Origin: Candidatus Cybelea septentrionalis
Lineage (GTDB): Bacteria; Vulcanimicrobiota; Vulcanimicrobiia; Vulcanimicrobiales; Vulcanimicrobiaceae
Assembly (NCBI GenBank): GCA_003158175.1
Contig: PMHJ01000014.1
Span: 134,739 to 181,135 of the forward strand
DNA: 46,397 nucleotides
Reading direction: 5' to 3'
The notes below the pieces were generated by a model that did not search any database, was not told where the DNA came from, and worked only from the letters and a program-made list of their open reading frames with translations. The position numbers were made by a program, and so were the translations under genes. Positions 33,810 through 42,722 of this stretch are shown here, piece after piece. Within the stretch, counting starts at the first letter, position 1; the number at the start of each line of letters is the position of its first letter.

Positions 33810-35090
33810 TCAGCTGCGCTGATGCAGGAAGAACTTTGTCCCCTTGGGCGCTTTGATTGGGACGAACAGCCGCGGCTTCTGAGAAAAATCGAAGCAATCT
33901 GCGGCCGGCGACGTCGCCCGCTTATCGGCGGCCGCGAGTTGACCTAAACCGTAAGTGTCCTCCGCAAAGCGCAAAACGCTTGCGGTCTCGTACTCCACGT
34001 GCGCCACGTAATCGCGCTTCGCGTACGGCGAGATCACGAGCAGCGGAACGCGGAAACCCAAACCGTCGAAGTTCTCGTACGGCGGGGGAACGTGATCGTA
34101 GAAGCCGCCCCAATCGTCCCGCTGTACGAAGATCGCCGTCGAATCCCAGAACTTGCTCTTGCCGATGGTGTTGACCAGCGCCGCGACCCATGATGGCCCG
34201 TACCCGCCCCCGCAGGCGCCATTGTCGGAATCGAGACAGGTCGGCGTAATCCACGTAAAGTTTGCGAGCTTGCCGCCCGCGACGTCTTTCAGGAACTGCT
34301 GCGGGGGCGTTACGATGTGCGCTTGCCAGTAAGTACCCTTGATCGAGGCATAGCTATCGGTGCCGGTCGTGCTCGTGTAGTACCGCCACGAAAGCCCGGC
34401 GTTCTCGAGTTCTCCGCCCAGTGTCTGGTACTCGAAGCACGGGAACTCCGACCGGCCAAATGTGCGCTTTTCCGTGAGTGTCTGGATCGTGTCGCCCGGC
34501 GCGCCATCGCAACCCCAGTTGGCATTCGGGAGGTCGACCGCGCGACCCGCTTGCGCAGCGATGGTGTACTGGCTCGCCGCAAAGCTCTGGTCGAGCCGCG
34601 AGGCGAACATCTTGTCGCCGACGACCCATTCATGCGCCATCTCGAAATACGGCTTCGACTCGTCGTGCGGTACGTAGACGTACTGTGGATTGGCAGGTCC
34701 GCCGAACGACTCTTCCTTGTTAAAGCCGTTCATCTTGCAATCGATTCCCGGGAGACGGTCGGTTCCGTTGCAGGCCGCGAACATCGCGCCCGCCGAGTCA
34801 TCGATCTTGTAGGCTTTTTTCAGCGATACGGGCTGAAGCGTGATCGTCTGACCATTCGAGTTCATACCCTTCGGAACGGTATTTGCGCCCGGATAGCCTT
34901 GGAAGAGATTGTCGAAGCTCCGACGCTCCTGCACGATATAGACGATATGCTTGATCTTGCCGCCGGCGGTCGCGGCAGCGAGCGGCGGCTGCATGTCATC
35001 CTGAGCCCGTCGAAGGACAGCGCATCCCGATAGCAATGCCACAGAGACAGCTAGGCTTAGGGCGTACTTACCAAGATTCGAGCTCTTCAT
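33810..35090 (-). CDS. PF04185 phosphoesterase-like lipoprotein with altered active site
   Basis: 426 aa. Signal peptide ends LLSGC (Cys23), followed directly by the repeat-encoded AVLRRAQDDMQPP. The domain matches the paralog at 13342 (HIVYIVQERRSFDNLFQGYP, WGCDGAPGDTIQTLTEKRT, FTWITPTCLDSD, RDDWGGFYDHVPP), but two catalytic-region motifs differ: ENRS is ERRS (residues 55-58) and SHQY is ASQY. In AcpA-type enzymes the Asn of ENRS binds the metal, so activity may be lost or changed. ATG at 35090 is chosen for the signal peptide and the upstream GGGAGCGCGGAG leader. Coupled with the hydrolase downstream. Confidence 0.85.
   Translation of the reverse strand: MKSSNLGKYALSLAVSVALLSGCAVLRRAQDDMQPPLAAATAGGKIKHIVYIVQERRSFDNLFQGYPGANTVPKGMNSNGQTITLQPVSLKKAYKIDDSAGAMFAACNGTDRLPGIDCKMNGFNKEESFGGPANPQYVYVPHDESKPYFEMAHEWVVGDKMFASRLDQSFAASQYTIAAQAGRAVDLPNANWGCDGAPGDTIQTLTEKRTFGRSEFPCFEYQTLGGELENAGLSWRYYTSTTGTDSYASIKGTYWQAHIVTPPQQFLKDVAGGKLANFTWITPTCLDSDNGACGGGYGPSWVAALVNTIGKSKFWDSTAIFVQRDDWGGFYDHVPPPYENFDGLGFRVPLLVISPYAKRDYVAHVEYETASVLRFAEDTYGLGQLAAADKRATSPAADCFDFSQKPRLFVPIKAPKGTKFFLHQRS
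34992..35018 (-). repeat. Lipobox-adjacent repeat, copy 1
   Basis: Core read on the minus strand is GTCCTTCGACGGGCTCAGG followed by ATGACATG. It encodes VLRRAQDDM starting two codons after the lipobox Cys of the phosphoesterase. The core is nearly identical to the other four copies in the window. Confidence 0.85.
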
Positions 35091-35334
35091 GCTCCGCGCT
35101 CCCCCGACCCTCGTAATGGAATCGAGGCATAAGGACGTTCGGCGCTTAGACCTCGGTTCCGGCTTCCCCAGCGCGAGCAACTGGGAGGCTCCGCAAGACC
35201 TCACGGAAGCGTAGACGCTTACTCCGCTGGGATAGCTGACAGTAGCGGCGAACGTCGGTAGCCGCTAGTCCGTTTAGCTTCCGGAGGTCGAGAAAAAAGT
35301 GCACTCGTGTCTACTCGTAAAAGGAGAACCGCAA

Positions 35335-36351
35335 TTGAAAACGCCTGGCTTCGTGAAATACGCCGGTGCTATGGTTGCACTCGCGATATTATCAGCTTGC
35401 GGCGGCGCCTCGACGGTCGCACCGCCAACCGCTGCGCTCAATGCGACCTACGTAGGTAGGACGCTGTTCGTGAATGGGAGGCCGGTAACGGCAGCGCGCC
35501 TAAGCCCGCTGCCCACTTACGCCACCATTCTTCCTGACCGGCGTACGAAGTCGAAGACCTTAGAGTACGTCTTCAACCAATACAGTAGCTACGCCAGCAT
35601 TTTCGACTATCCCAAGAGCGATCAGGAGATCGGTATGATCAAGGGTCTCGGTGGCCAAGGGTGCACGAACGTCCTTTACGGCTACGGGAATAAGACGTTC
35701 TGGAACGTCGGGGGCCAGAACCAGATCGAGGAGTTCAAGATCAAAAAGAAGTTGATCAAGACGCTGTCTGTCGCCTACTCTTTTCCATCCAGCTGCGCCA
35801 TGAATACTAGCGGCGACCTTGCAGTCGGGATCTTGTATGCGTCGGGGGCGGGTGGCGGCGACGTCGTCATATTCAAGAACGCGAGCGGCTCGGGTACCGC
35901 TTACACCACGCCGTTGGACGAAGAGTTCTTCGATGGCTACGACAACCAGGGTAATCTCTTCGCCGACGGCTTTACCGGCGACCGCTCGGGCTTTGCGCTC
36001 GTCGAGCTCCCGAAGGGCAGCACTAAATTCGAAACAATCAAGACGAGCAACAGGGTGGATTTCCCTGGCTCCGTACAGTGGGACGGTACGTACCTCACCG
36101 TCTTCGATCAGGATACGGCCGAGATGTATCAATACACCGTCAGCGGAACGAAGGCGACGTTGAAGGGCACCGTAACGTTCTCGGGTTCCGGCGACTGCGC
36201 GCAGACCTGGATCGTTCAGGGCCTTGTCTATTGCGGAGATGCGGGTAACGGCAACGGCGAGGTTTTCAACTACCCGGCCGGCGGTTCACCGACTGCAACG
36301 TTTACGGGCCAGTTCGATGTGCCGCTCGGCGTGGTGGCAGCGAAGAGATAA
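35335..36351 (+). CDS. Beta-propeller lipoprotein without the post-lipobox repeat
   Basis: 338 aa, TTG start. AAGGAG at 35321-35326 lies 8 nt before TTG, and paralogs begin at the same point (MNTPGLLKCAGAVVALAIVS). Lipobox VALAILSACGG. The region after Cys is GGASTVAPPTAALN, against GSALRQAQDDMTIAPSAATLN in the copies at 41680 and 42853, so this gene looks like the version before insertion. The mature part: GRTLFVNGRPVTAARL, IFDYPKSDQEIGMIKGLGGQ, SSCAMNTSGDLAVGI and terminal NYPAGGSPTATFTG. Propeller of the local type; function unknown. Confidence 0.85.
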   Translation: MKTPGFVKYAGAMVALAILSACGGASTVAPPTAALNATYVGRTLFVNGRPVTAARLSPLPTYATILPDRRTKSKTLEYVFNQYSSYASIFDYPKSDQEIGMIKGLGGQGCTNVLYGYGNKTFWNVGGQNQIEEFKIKKKLIKTLSVAYSFPSSCAMNTSGDLAVGILYASGAGGGDVVIFKNASGSGTAYTTPLDEEFFDGYDNQGNLFADGFTGDRSGFALVELPKGSTKFETIKTSNRVDFPGSVQWDGTYLTVFDQDTAEMYQYTVSGTKATLKGTVTFSGSGDCAQTWIVQGLVYCGDAGNGNGEVFNYPAGGSPTATFTGQFDVPLGVVAAKR

Positions 36352-36379
36352 TCTGCGCTTCTCGTTTTACGCTGAGTCG

Positions 36380-36452
36380 AAAACGCAGAGCACCGGCTTA
36401 TTCGAATACGTGGGTGCCCTCGTGGCCCTGCGCCTCAGTGGGAGCGCGGAGA
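36380..36452 (+). other. Decayed signal-peptide remnant
   Basis: In one frame this stretch encodes KTQSTGLFEYVGALVALRLS, which lines up with the local signal peptides (KTPGFVKYAGAMVALAILS) but has lost its start and lipobox Cys. The frame runs on past the live ATG (36453) to a stop at 36464. Confidence 0.5.
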
Positions 36453-37484
36453 ATGAAGACCTTTAGTCTTGGCACGGACGCCCTAGGCGCAGGCGTCGCG
36501 GTTGCGTTGCTCGCCGGCTGCGGTGTCCTTCGACAGGCTCAGGATGACATGCAGCCGCCGGGCGCGATGCCGCGCACCACGATCGCCATGCGGGCGGCAC
36601 AACGCTCTGGATTCGGAATCCCAGCTCCGGTCTCGGCAAAGAGCGGCATCTACGTCAGCGAGAACCTGTCTTCAAGATCCGACGTCTTCGGCTACGCAAA
36701 CAACAATCGGAGCAACGGGCCGCCGATTTGCAGCGAAAACGCCAGTTCCACGTACGATCTCGCAGTTGACGATAAAGGCGATCTGATCGTTCCTGAATAC
36801 AATGCGATCGCAATCTTTAAGGGACCATCCATGTGCGGACGAAAGCTCGGGTCGCTTCACACGATTTGGGACGACGATTATCCGGTCGACGCAACTAGCT
36901 CCGACGCTGAAACGGGAACGATCGCGGTCGGTGTCATCCAGGACGCTGGAAGCGGCGTCGGCAGCATCGAGCTTTGTACACTTAAGAGCGGCTGTAAGAC
37001 AAACCTCACACACGGATCTGCAATGAACCTGGTTTTTGCAGTTGCAATGAGCAAGAAAGGCGACTGCTGGGCGTCTTCCGCAACGCCGACCGCGCTTACC
37101 TATTTCAGAGGCTGTTCAGGCTCCGGGCAACCGGCGACCGGTTATGCGAATCCATCCGCAGGCGGCCTCGACATTGACAAGAACGGAAACCTGGTTTCCA
37201 TTAGCTGTTCGGTAGTTAGTTGCTCAACTCCGGCGCTGTACGTTTATTCTGGATGTAAACCGCACTGCAAGAAGATCGGCGGCCCATTCTCAATGCAAGG
37301 CGCGTCGATGTACGGACACCTCAACGAAGACAGCTCGCGGTTTGCCACCGCAGATTACCAGTACGGTCAGATCGACATTTACAAATATGCTCCTATGGGC
37401 ATTACATACACGTACAGTTTCGATAACGGACTGTCGGCAGGTGCGCGCATGGGCGCGGCATACAATCCGCGTTCGAGAGAGTAA
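36453..37484 (+). CDS. Beta-propeller lipoprotein with post-lipobox repeat
   Basis: 343 aa. Signal peptide MKTFSLGTDALGAGVAVALL with lipobox AGC, then GVLRQAQDDMQPPGAMP. The mature part is a Cys-rich propeller variant (GIYVSENLSSRSDVFGYANN, DLAVDDKGDLIVPEYNAI, GLDIDKNGNLVSISC). ATG at 36453 follows the leader GGGAGCGCGGAGA. The upstream open frame is not preceded by a start with a signal peptide. Its cysteines (about ten) are more numerous than in neighbours. Function unknown. Confidence 0.8.
   Translation: MKTFSLGTDALGAGVAVALLAGCGVLRQAQDDMQPPGAMPRTTIAMRAAQRSGFGIPAPVSAKSGIYVSENLSSRSDVFGYANNNRSNGPPICSENASSTYDLAVDDKGDLIVPEYNAIAIFKGPSMCGRKLGSLHTIWDDDYPVDATSSDAETGTIAVGVIQDAGSGVGSIELCTLKSGCKTNLTHGSAMNLVFAVAMSKKGDCWASSATPTALTYFRGCSGSGQPATGYANPSAGGLDIDKNGNLVSISCSVVSCSTPALYVYSGCKPHCKKIGGPFSMQGASMYGHLNEDSSRFATADYQYGQIDIYKYAPMGITYTYSFDNGLSAGARMGAAYNPRSRE
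36525..36551 (+). repeat. Lipobox-adjacent repeat, copy 2
   Basis: GTCCTTCGACAGGCTCAGG followed by ATGACATG. Encodes VLRQAQDDM two codons after the lipobox Cys. Confidence 0.85.
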
Positions 37485-37487
37485 GGG

Positions 37488-37739
37488 ATGAGGCGAATGA
37501 CTCTCTCGCAAGTACGGAAGGCGCTAAGCGGCTGCGTGGCTGCGACAATGCTCGCGGGCTGCGTCGTCCTTCGAGAGGCTCAGGATGACATGCAGCCGCC
37601 GATCGCCGCGCCCGGCGCGATGCCACAAACCTCTGCGATCGCAACGCACGTCGCTCGCGGCGGACTAGGACCGTTACTCTACGTGGGTGGTTTCGAGCTC
37701 TCGATGTACGCGCTGGGCAGCTCAACGCCGCTCCACTAG
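37488..37739 (+). pseudogene. 5' half of a split beta-propeller lipoprotein
   Basis: 83 codons: signal peptide, lipobox MLAGC, VVLREAQDDMQPPIAAPGAM, and the first blade strand (GPLLYVGGFELSMYALGSST). The frame stops at TAG 37737. The continuing protein resumes in the same frame after an 18-nt insertion that holds this TAG and a TGA; removing it would restore TPLH-VAKVNPPIYKV. So the two halves were one gene of about 366 codons. ATG 37488 lies 3 nt after the previous gene's stop; ATG 37497 is possible. As it stands only an exported short peptide would be made. Confidence 0.75.
37566..37592 (+). repeat. Lipobox-adjacent repeat, copy 3
   Basis: GTCCTTCGAGAGGCTCAGG followed by ATGACATG. Encodes VLREAQDDM two codons after the lipobox Cys. 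Confidence 0.85.
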
Positions 37740-37773
37740 CCAAGGTGAATCCACGTAGCCAAGGTGAATCCAC
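37737..37773 (+). repeat. 18-nt near-tandem duplication with two stops
   Basis: TAGCCAAGGTGAATCCAC occurs at 37737-37754 and again at 37756-37773 with one G between. In the gene frame the first copy reads TAG CCA AGG TGA, so it breaks the lipoprotein; the second copy is read in the original phase. Net gain is 18 nt, so frame is kept. Confidence 0.85.
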
Positions 37774-38603
37774 CTATCTACAAGGTCGCCATGGCGCTCG
37801 ATTTGCACGGTCACCTTTGCGAGGCGAACGGAGAGATAACCTATGCAAAGCTCTTCGAGTACGACGCGGATAGCCTGAAATTTCGGAGAGGGCTGAGTGG
37901 CGTAGGAGCCTACGCCGCACTTGTGGCCGATCATCTGGGATATCTCTATGCATCCACGGGCGGCGGAGACATTGAGGTCTATGCCCCCGGTTGCACGCAC
38001 CGCGTGAACGTTATCCATCGCGGCGTGGACGTTGTTGGGGATCTGGTCTTCGATCACTCGGGAAATCTCTATGCGGGCATGCAGCCTCACTACGCGGTGA
38101 GCGTTTACGCTCCATCGAAACGACCGGGGCACATGAAGCTCGTTCGGCAGATACGCGATGGCGTCAGCGCACCGGGCCGGCTCGCTATCGGGCCGTCGGG
38201 CGACCTCTTCGTCGCAAATTGGGACTATGAAACGAAATCCGCCTACATTACCGTCTACAAGCCGGGCGGCGCGAAGCCGGTGCTGACAATCACGAAGGGC
38301 TTTAAAGTCCCCAGGGCGCTCGCGGTGGACTCAAAGGGGCGGCTCTACGTAGCTGCTCTAGATTACCGGGTGCGGTCCGGCGGCTGGATCTCGGTTTATC
38401 CACCTGGCGGCTCGCAGCCGGTACGGAAAGTGCATATCTCCAACCCGGTGGCGCTCGCAATCGATCCGTCCGACAATTTGTACGTTGCGAATCAAGCGAA
38501 ACACAACTCCGTGCTTGTCTACAGCGTTGACGCTACGAAACTGTTGCAAACCATCAAATTGAGTGCCGATCAACCGAGTGCGCTCCTCATCGGCTCGCCG
38601 TAA
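37764..38603 (+). CDS. 3' half of the split lipoprotein (NHL-like propeller)
   Basis: 279 aa from a GTG (37764), no signal peptide of its own. Blades: LVADHLGYLYASTGGGDIEV, LVFDHSGNLYAGMQPHYAVS, LAIGPSGDLFVANWDY, LAVDSKGRLYVAALDYR, LAIDPSDNLYVANQAK. The pattern is a complete set of NHL-type blades lacking only the first one encoded upstream. No Shine-Dalgarno for the GTG is evident, so it may not be translated independently; stop readthrough is conceivable but unsupported. Without a signal peptide any product would stay in the cytoplasm. Confidence 0.6.
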   Translation: MNPPIYKVAMALDLHGHLCEANGEITYAKLFEYDADSLKFRRGLSGVGAYAALVADHLGYLYASTGGGDIEVYAPGCTHRVNVIHRGVDVVGDLVFDHSGNLYAGMQPHYAVSVYAPSKRPGHMKLVRQIRDGVSAPGRLAIGPSGDLFVANWDYETKSAYITVYKPGGAKPVLTITKGFKVPRALAVDSKGRLYVAALDYRVRSGGWISVYPPGGSQPVRKVHISNPVALAIDPSDNLYVANQAKHNSVLVYSVDATKLLQTIKLSADQPSALLIGSP

Positions 38604-38660
38604 GCGCGCCTGCCGCGAAGCCAACCGTGGCGCGTGGCCTATACGATGCGAGGCGTGGAA

Positions 38661-38678
38661 GCGGGGTAGTTTCCCCGC
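38661..38678. terminator. Possible weak hairpin between convergent genes
   Basis: GCGGGG and CCCCGC form a 6-bp stem around TAGTTT. There is no T-run on either side, so it is a weak candidate for a bidirectional terminator between the stops at 38603 (+) and 38818 (-). Confidence 0.25.
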
Positions 38679-38817
38679 GGGTCGGTGCTTTCGCCCTACG
38701 GTGATGGCCGGCTGAAATAGCTTCCAGTACAGAAGTACGCTGCACCAATGCCCCTGAAGGAAGAGCTCTTCGTTGATAAGCCCGCTGCGCACAAATGATT
38801 ATCGCGGGCGCGACACA

Positions 38818-40668
38818 TCAGACGGTATTCGCCCAGCATTTCGTCTGCACATCGTATGTATGGATCGGCGCCACGTTGCCGTAAGCGTGGGCATCATAGA
38901 CGCGAACGTGATGCGCTGCGCCGAATCCGGGCGTTGTCCGCGGACCATCGAATACATATAGCTTTCCGCTTGCGTCGATTGCCAGCGCCTGTGGGGCCAC
39001 GAGCTGCGTGGCAGGACCCGCTATGCGAGTAATAGGCCCCACGTTGCCCGATGAGCCGCGCGCAAAGACTAAAATGTTATTCGCACCCGTGTTGGCCACA
39101 TAAACGGCTCCGTCGCGGTCAACCGCAAGACCAAGCGGGTGATTGAGTTCCGTTCTCGCTCCCGACAGCACGCCTTGCGTGCCATCCGTACCTACGGTGA
39201 CGATCGCACTGTTCGAAGCGGAGGAAAGATAGAAGTCCCCTCCGTCATCCACGGCAAACGCGTCCATATTACGGCCGAAAGTCGTGGCAAATACCGTGCT
39301 CTTCCAGCCCGACGCCGAAGCGGTATCCTTAGGGAAACGTGTGATCACACCATCGCTCGAAGCGGCAAAGATCGAGCCGTCTTGGTCGGTAGCGATGAAC
39401 TCCGGATCGTGCAGGTCTAGCGACTTATTCTCGGCAGTCGAACTGCGAGCTGCCCGAGCGAGACCGTATTTTTCGATTCCGCCGAATTTGTCGGCGACGA
39501 TCAACGAGCCCGCATCCAGAGCGACGCCCCAGCCGCGCGACGCAAGGCGCGTTTCGGCGGGCCACTTCGTCGGCACTTGCCGCGCAGCGCCGCGAAAGAG
39601 CGCCGTCCCATCAGATCCCAAGATTGCAACGTCGCCGGTGCTTGCGTCAACCGCGATGCGAAATGGATGCGTTACCGTAGCGGATGGCTTACGAATCCAC
39701 AGCGGCTTGGCGTCACCACTCTGTTGCGGTGCGAACGCGAGAATCTCGCTGTTGCTCAGGCTTGTGGGAGCGTCTGCCTGAAGAGCAAGAATGTCTCCGG
39801 CTGCATCGACGGCCAGTTCGGGCGAAAGAAGCTCCGTACGGGGACCGGCTATCGTGCGCACGACCCGTGGAGAGCGATGGCTTAGGTCGATGACGGCAAT
39901 CGTAGAATCGGTGAAACCGTTCGAATTGCGCGCACCGCTTACGACAATGCGACTCGAATGGTCAAAGACAAGGTTAAGCACTACCTCGTAGCCGAGCAGT
40001 TGCTTTAGGCTGACCGCTTTTTCGGGAGCGATGTTTCCACTCCGACCCGCGGCGTAACAAAACAGAAAGTTAGACTGATCTAGCGCGCATAGCCTGCCCA
40101 TTTTGTCGACCGCGACGGCAATGGGCGACCTCAACTGCGTTCTGGCACCGGCGATGAAAACACTAAGGGCGGGATGTGGGGAAAGTAAAGTTCCTCTACT
40201 TATGGCTGCATCACTCTGGTCCACCGAATAGGCGTAGCGATCGTTTGCGGCGATCGAGGTCTCCTTTGATCCGCTCAAACCACCTGATCCGCTCAAACCA
40301 CCACCTAAGGACGCGTTACGGCGAGGGCTACTCGCTATCAGAGAAACGGCTCCCGAGGTGAGATCAATACGATAAACCAAGTTCGGATGCTGCGCGGTGT
40401 TCTCAAGCAGGTACATCGCGCCGTCGCCAGTTAGAGTGTAGCTCTGCGCAAATGCAAAGCTCTCTTCGTCGGGCGGAGGTTGCGGCCATCGGGTGACATT
40501 CCCCAGGATCGACGAGTTTGGGCTGATGAACCGGCTCTCGCCGCGCACGACGATGTTTCCCTTATTGTCGACCGCGACCCCCGCGTTGTCGCAATTCGAA
40601 CTGCAGGCGGCCGCAAGGATTAGCAAGGCAAAGGAAAGGCTCGCGCAGAGACATCTCATCACATGCAT
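38818..40668 (-). CDS. Large NHL-repeat lipoprotein
   Basis: 616 aa. Signal peptide CASLSFALLILAAACSS with lipobox Cys. It has a first set of blades (VAVDNKGNIVVRG, IAVAVDKMGRLCALDQSN, LAVDAAGDILALQ) and a second NHL set near the C-terminus (LGLAVDRDGAVYVANTGAN, ALAIDASGKLYVFDG), which suggests two propellers. An 18-bp in-frame tandem repeat encodes GGLSGSGGLSGS near residue 130. ATG 40668 or ATG 40659 could start it. No upstream SD. Function unknown; likely surface-exposed. Confidence 0.82.
   Translation of the reverse strand: MHVMRCLCASLSFALLILAAACSSNCDNAGVAVDNKGNIVVRGESRFISPNSSILGNVTRWPQPPPDEESFAFAQSYTLTGDGAMYLLENTAQHPNLVYRIDLTSGAVSLIASSPRRNASLGGGLSGSGGLSGSKETSIAANDRYAYSVDQSDAAISRGTLLSPHPALSVFIAGARTQLRSPIAVAVDKMGRLCALDQSNFLFCYAAGRSGNIAPEKAVSLKQLLGYEVVLNLVFDHSSRIVVSGARNSNGFTDSTIAVIDLSHRSPRVVRTIAGPRTELLSPELAVDAAGDILALQADAPTSLSNSEILAFAPQQSGDAKPLWIRKPSATVTHPFRIAVDASTGDVAILGSDGTALFRGAARQVPTKWPAETRLASRGWGVALDAGSLIVADKFGGIEKYGLARAARSSTAENKSLDLHDPEFIATDQDGSIFAASSDGVITRFPKDTASASGWKSTVFATTFGRNMDAFAVDDGGDFYLSSASNSAIVTVGTDGTQGVLSGARTELNHPLGLAVDRDGAVYVANTGANNILVFARGSSGNVGPITRIAGPATQLVAPQALAIDASGKLYVFDGPRTTPGFGAAHHVRVYDAHAYGNVAPIHTYDVQTKCWANTV
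40267..40302 (-). repeat. 18-bp in-frame tandem repeat in NHL lipoprotein
   Basis: TGATCCGCTCAAACCACC occurs twice in direct succession (40267-40284 and 40285-40302). On the minus strand it encodes two GGLSGS units, probably a linker that can vary in length. Confidence 0.85.
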
Positions 40669-40971
40669 GGCAAACGACTTTCTCGCTCGTCCTAAGACTC
40701 CACTGCTATACAACCACCAGAGCCCGCTTGCGCTCGTTCTAGGGGGGCTTAAGAATCCAGTCAACCAGGAAGACCCCGCCGATTCAAATCAGAAGAGCGA
40801 TCGCCGCTTGCGTCCAAGAGACGCACACCGCGCGCTGAAGCTAGGACTCATCGCTGCAGTCATGGATGCTGGTCCGCTCCCAGCACATGTTGAGTTCGTA
40901 TCCTCGTCGGGGATTATTCCTGGCTAGTAATTTAAGACGAATTCCCCCCGCACGTCTCCTCCGCCCGAGCG
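40669..40971. other. Intergenic region without recognised gene
   Basis: 303 bp between two minus-strand genes. The only noted element is the 12-mer CTGCTATACAAC at 40703-40714, about 35-46 nt upstream of the lipoprotein ATG and also present upstream of the arylsulfatase. A plus-strand frame covering part of it lacks any recognisable domain. I see nothing else. Confidence 0.4.
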
Positions 40972-41424
40972 TTAACCGTATGTGAGATCGGTGCTCTGTC
41001 CGACTTCGATAATATAACCGTCAGGATCGCGGATGTAGCAGCGAATCTCGCCGTACTTCGCAATCGGTTCCGTGAGGAACTCGGCTCCTCGACTTTTCCA
41101 TAATTCGTAGCACGCTTGAATATCCGCAACGCGGATATTCATAAAACTGCTGATCTTATCCGGGTCGACGGGAACGCTGAGCGTTATTGTCGGCTTGTCC
41201 GGGGTGGGCCCGCCCCCGACGTTGACAATGAGCCACGTATTCGCGATCTGAATGTGCCCAGACGCACCTTTGCTATCGCCTCGGCTCAGAATGCGACCGC
41301 CGAAGACCCTCTCATAGAAATCGGCCGATCGGTCGATGTCGGCGACGGTGATAAAATGCGTGACGGTGAACCCGTCGCGCGGGGGCATCTCATAGCTCTT
41401 CTGTTCGATTTGTATGCCGCTCAT
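40972..41424 (-). CDS. VOC (glyoxalase/bleomycin resistance) family protein
   Basis: 150 aa, a single two-module VOC fold. FTVTHFITVADIDRSADFYERVFGGRIL opens module one; IRVADIQACYELWKSRGAEFLTEP and YIRDPDGYIIEVGQ close module two. Metal ligands are probably His (THF), Glu (IIEVGQ) and one or two others. It may be a dioxygenase, isomerase or resistance-type protein; the substrate cannot be read. ATG at 41424 has a purine-rich AGGAG upstream. Confidence 0.88.
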   Translation of the reverse strand: MSGIQIEQKSYEMPPRDGFTVTHFITVADIDRSADFYERVFGGRILSRGDSKGASGHIQIANTWLIVNVGGGPTPDKPTITLSVPVDPDKISSFMNIRVADIQACYELWKSRGAEFLTEPIAKYGEIRCYIRDPDGYIIEVGQSTDLTYG

Positions 41425-41562
41425 TACACTCCTCATCCGGTGACCCTGGTTCTTTCGTATTCGTACCTGCTGCCGCCCCCCATCATGCGCGAGACAACCA
41501 CGGGACCGAAGTCCTGCAGGTAACCCTTGGTGTCTTGGCTCGTCGAGGGAGAGTCCGGCGTT

Positions 41563-42722
41563 CGGTCGAAAACCCAACCGACACCACTGTTGCTATTCGG
41601 CGTGCTGAATGCTAACTACGCCTCACATTGCAAGAAGCCGAGCGCGACGCCTGCTATCTACTTCAAAGGAGCAAGGTTAATGAACACCCCTGGTTTACTT
41701 AAGTGCGCCGGCGCTGTCGTTGCGCTCGCAATTGTTTCGGCGTGCGGAAGCGCCCTCCGACAAGCTCAGGATGACATGACGATCGCGCCGTCAGCCGCTA
41801 CGCTCAACGCGACCTATGTAGGTAGGACGCTGTTCGTGAATGGGAGGCCGGTAACGGCGGCCAGGCTCAACCCACTGCCGCGTTACGCGGAGCTTGTACC
41901 GGATAAATCGAAATCAAAGAACTACGAGTACATCATCAACTATTACGGTACCTACGCCAGCATTTTCAGCTATCCAAAAAGCACTGCGATGATTGGTCAG
42001 ATTACTGGCGCCGGCGGCCAAGGGTGTACCAACGTTTTATACGGCTATGGGAAAAAGATTATCTGGAACGCGGGGCGTACGAACGATCTAATTTCCGAAT
42101 ACAAGGTTCCAGACAAGCTGATCAAGACGCTGTCTCTCGACTACACGTACACATCCAGCTGCGCCATGAATACTAGTGGCGATATTGCAGTGGGAATCCT
42201 ATTGGGTAATTCTTACAGTGCCGGCGGTCAGGTCGTGATCTTCAAGAACGCATCCGGCTCGGGCACTGTGTACAACACGCCGTTGGACGAAGAGTTCTTC
42301 GATGGCTACGACAATCAGGGTAATCTCTTCGCCGACGGCTTTACCGGCGGCCGCTCCTCGGGGTTCGCGCTCGTCGAGCTTCCCAAGGGCAGCAGCAAAT
42401 TCGTCACGATCAAAACGAGCAACTCTCCGGGGTTTCCTGGCTCGGTGCAGTGGGATGGCACCTACCTCACCGTGTTCGATCAGTACACGAGTGAGACGTA
42501 TCAGTACACGGTTAGTGGAACGACGGCGACGTTGAAGAACACCGTACAATACACCGGGGCTAGCGACTGCGCGCAGACCTGGATCGTTAAAGGCCTGCTG
42601 TATTGCGGCGACGCAGGAAATGACGGCGGCGAGGTTTTCAACTACCCGGCCGGCGGTTCGCCGACGGCAGTACTTACGGGCAATTTCGACACTCCGCTCG
42701 GCGTTACAGCAGCGAAGAAATA
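41563..42722 (+). repeat. Tandem duplication, first copy
   Basis: Leader (from CGGTCGAAAACC) plus whole gene. The second copy runs 42781-43889. In the first copy about 45 bp of leader are present that are missing in the second. The coding parts are close to identical in long blocks, with the main difference around residues 195-215. Confidence 0.75.

Noticed and set aside
37488-38603. Programmed stop readthrough joining the split lipoprotein
   Set aside because: Two different stops (TAG and TGA) lie four codons apart inside an obvious duplication, so damage is the simpler explanation.
40493-40927. Plus-strand 144-aa frame
   Set aside because: Largely antisense to the NHL lipoprotein start; the tail has no recognisable domain.
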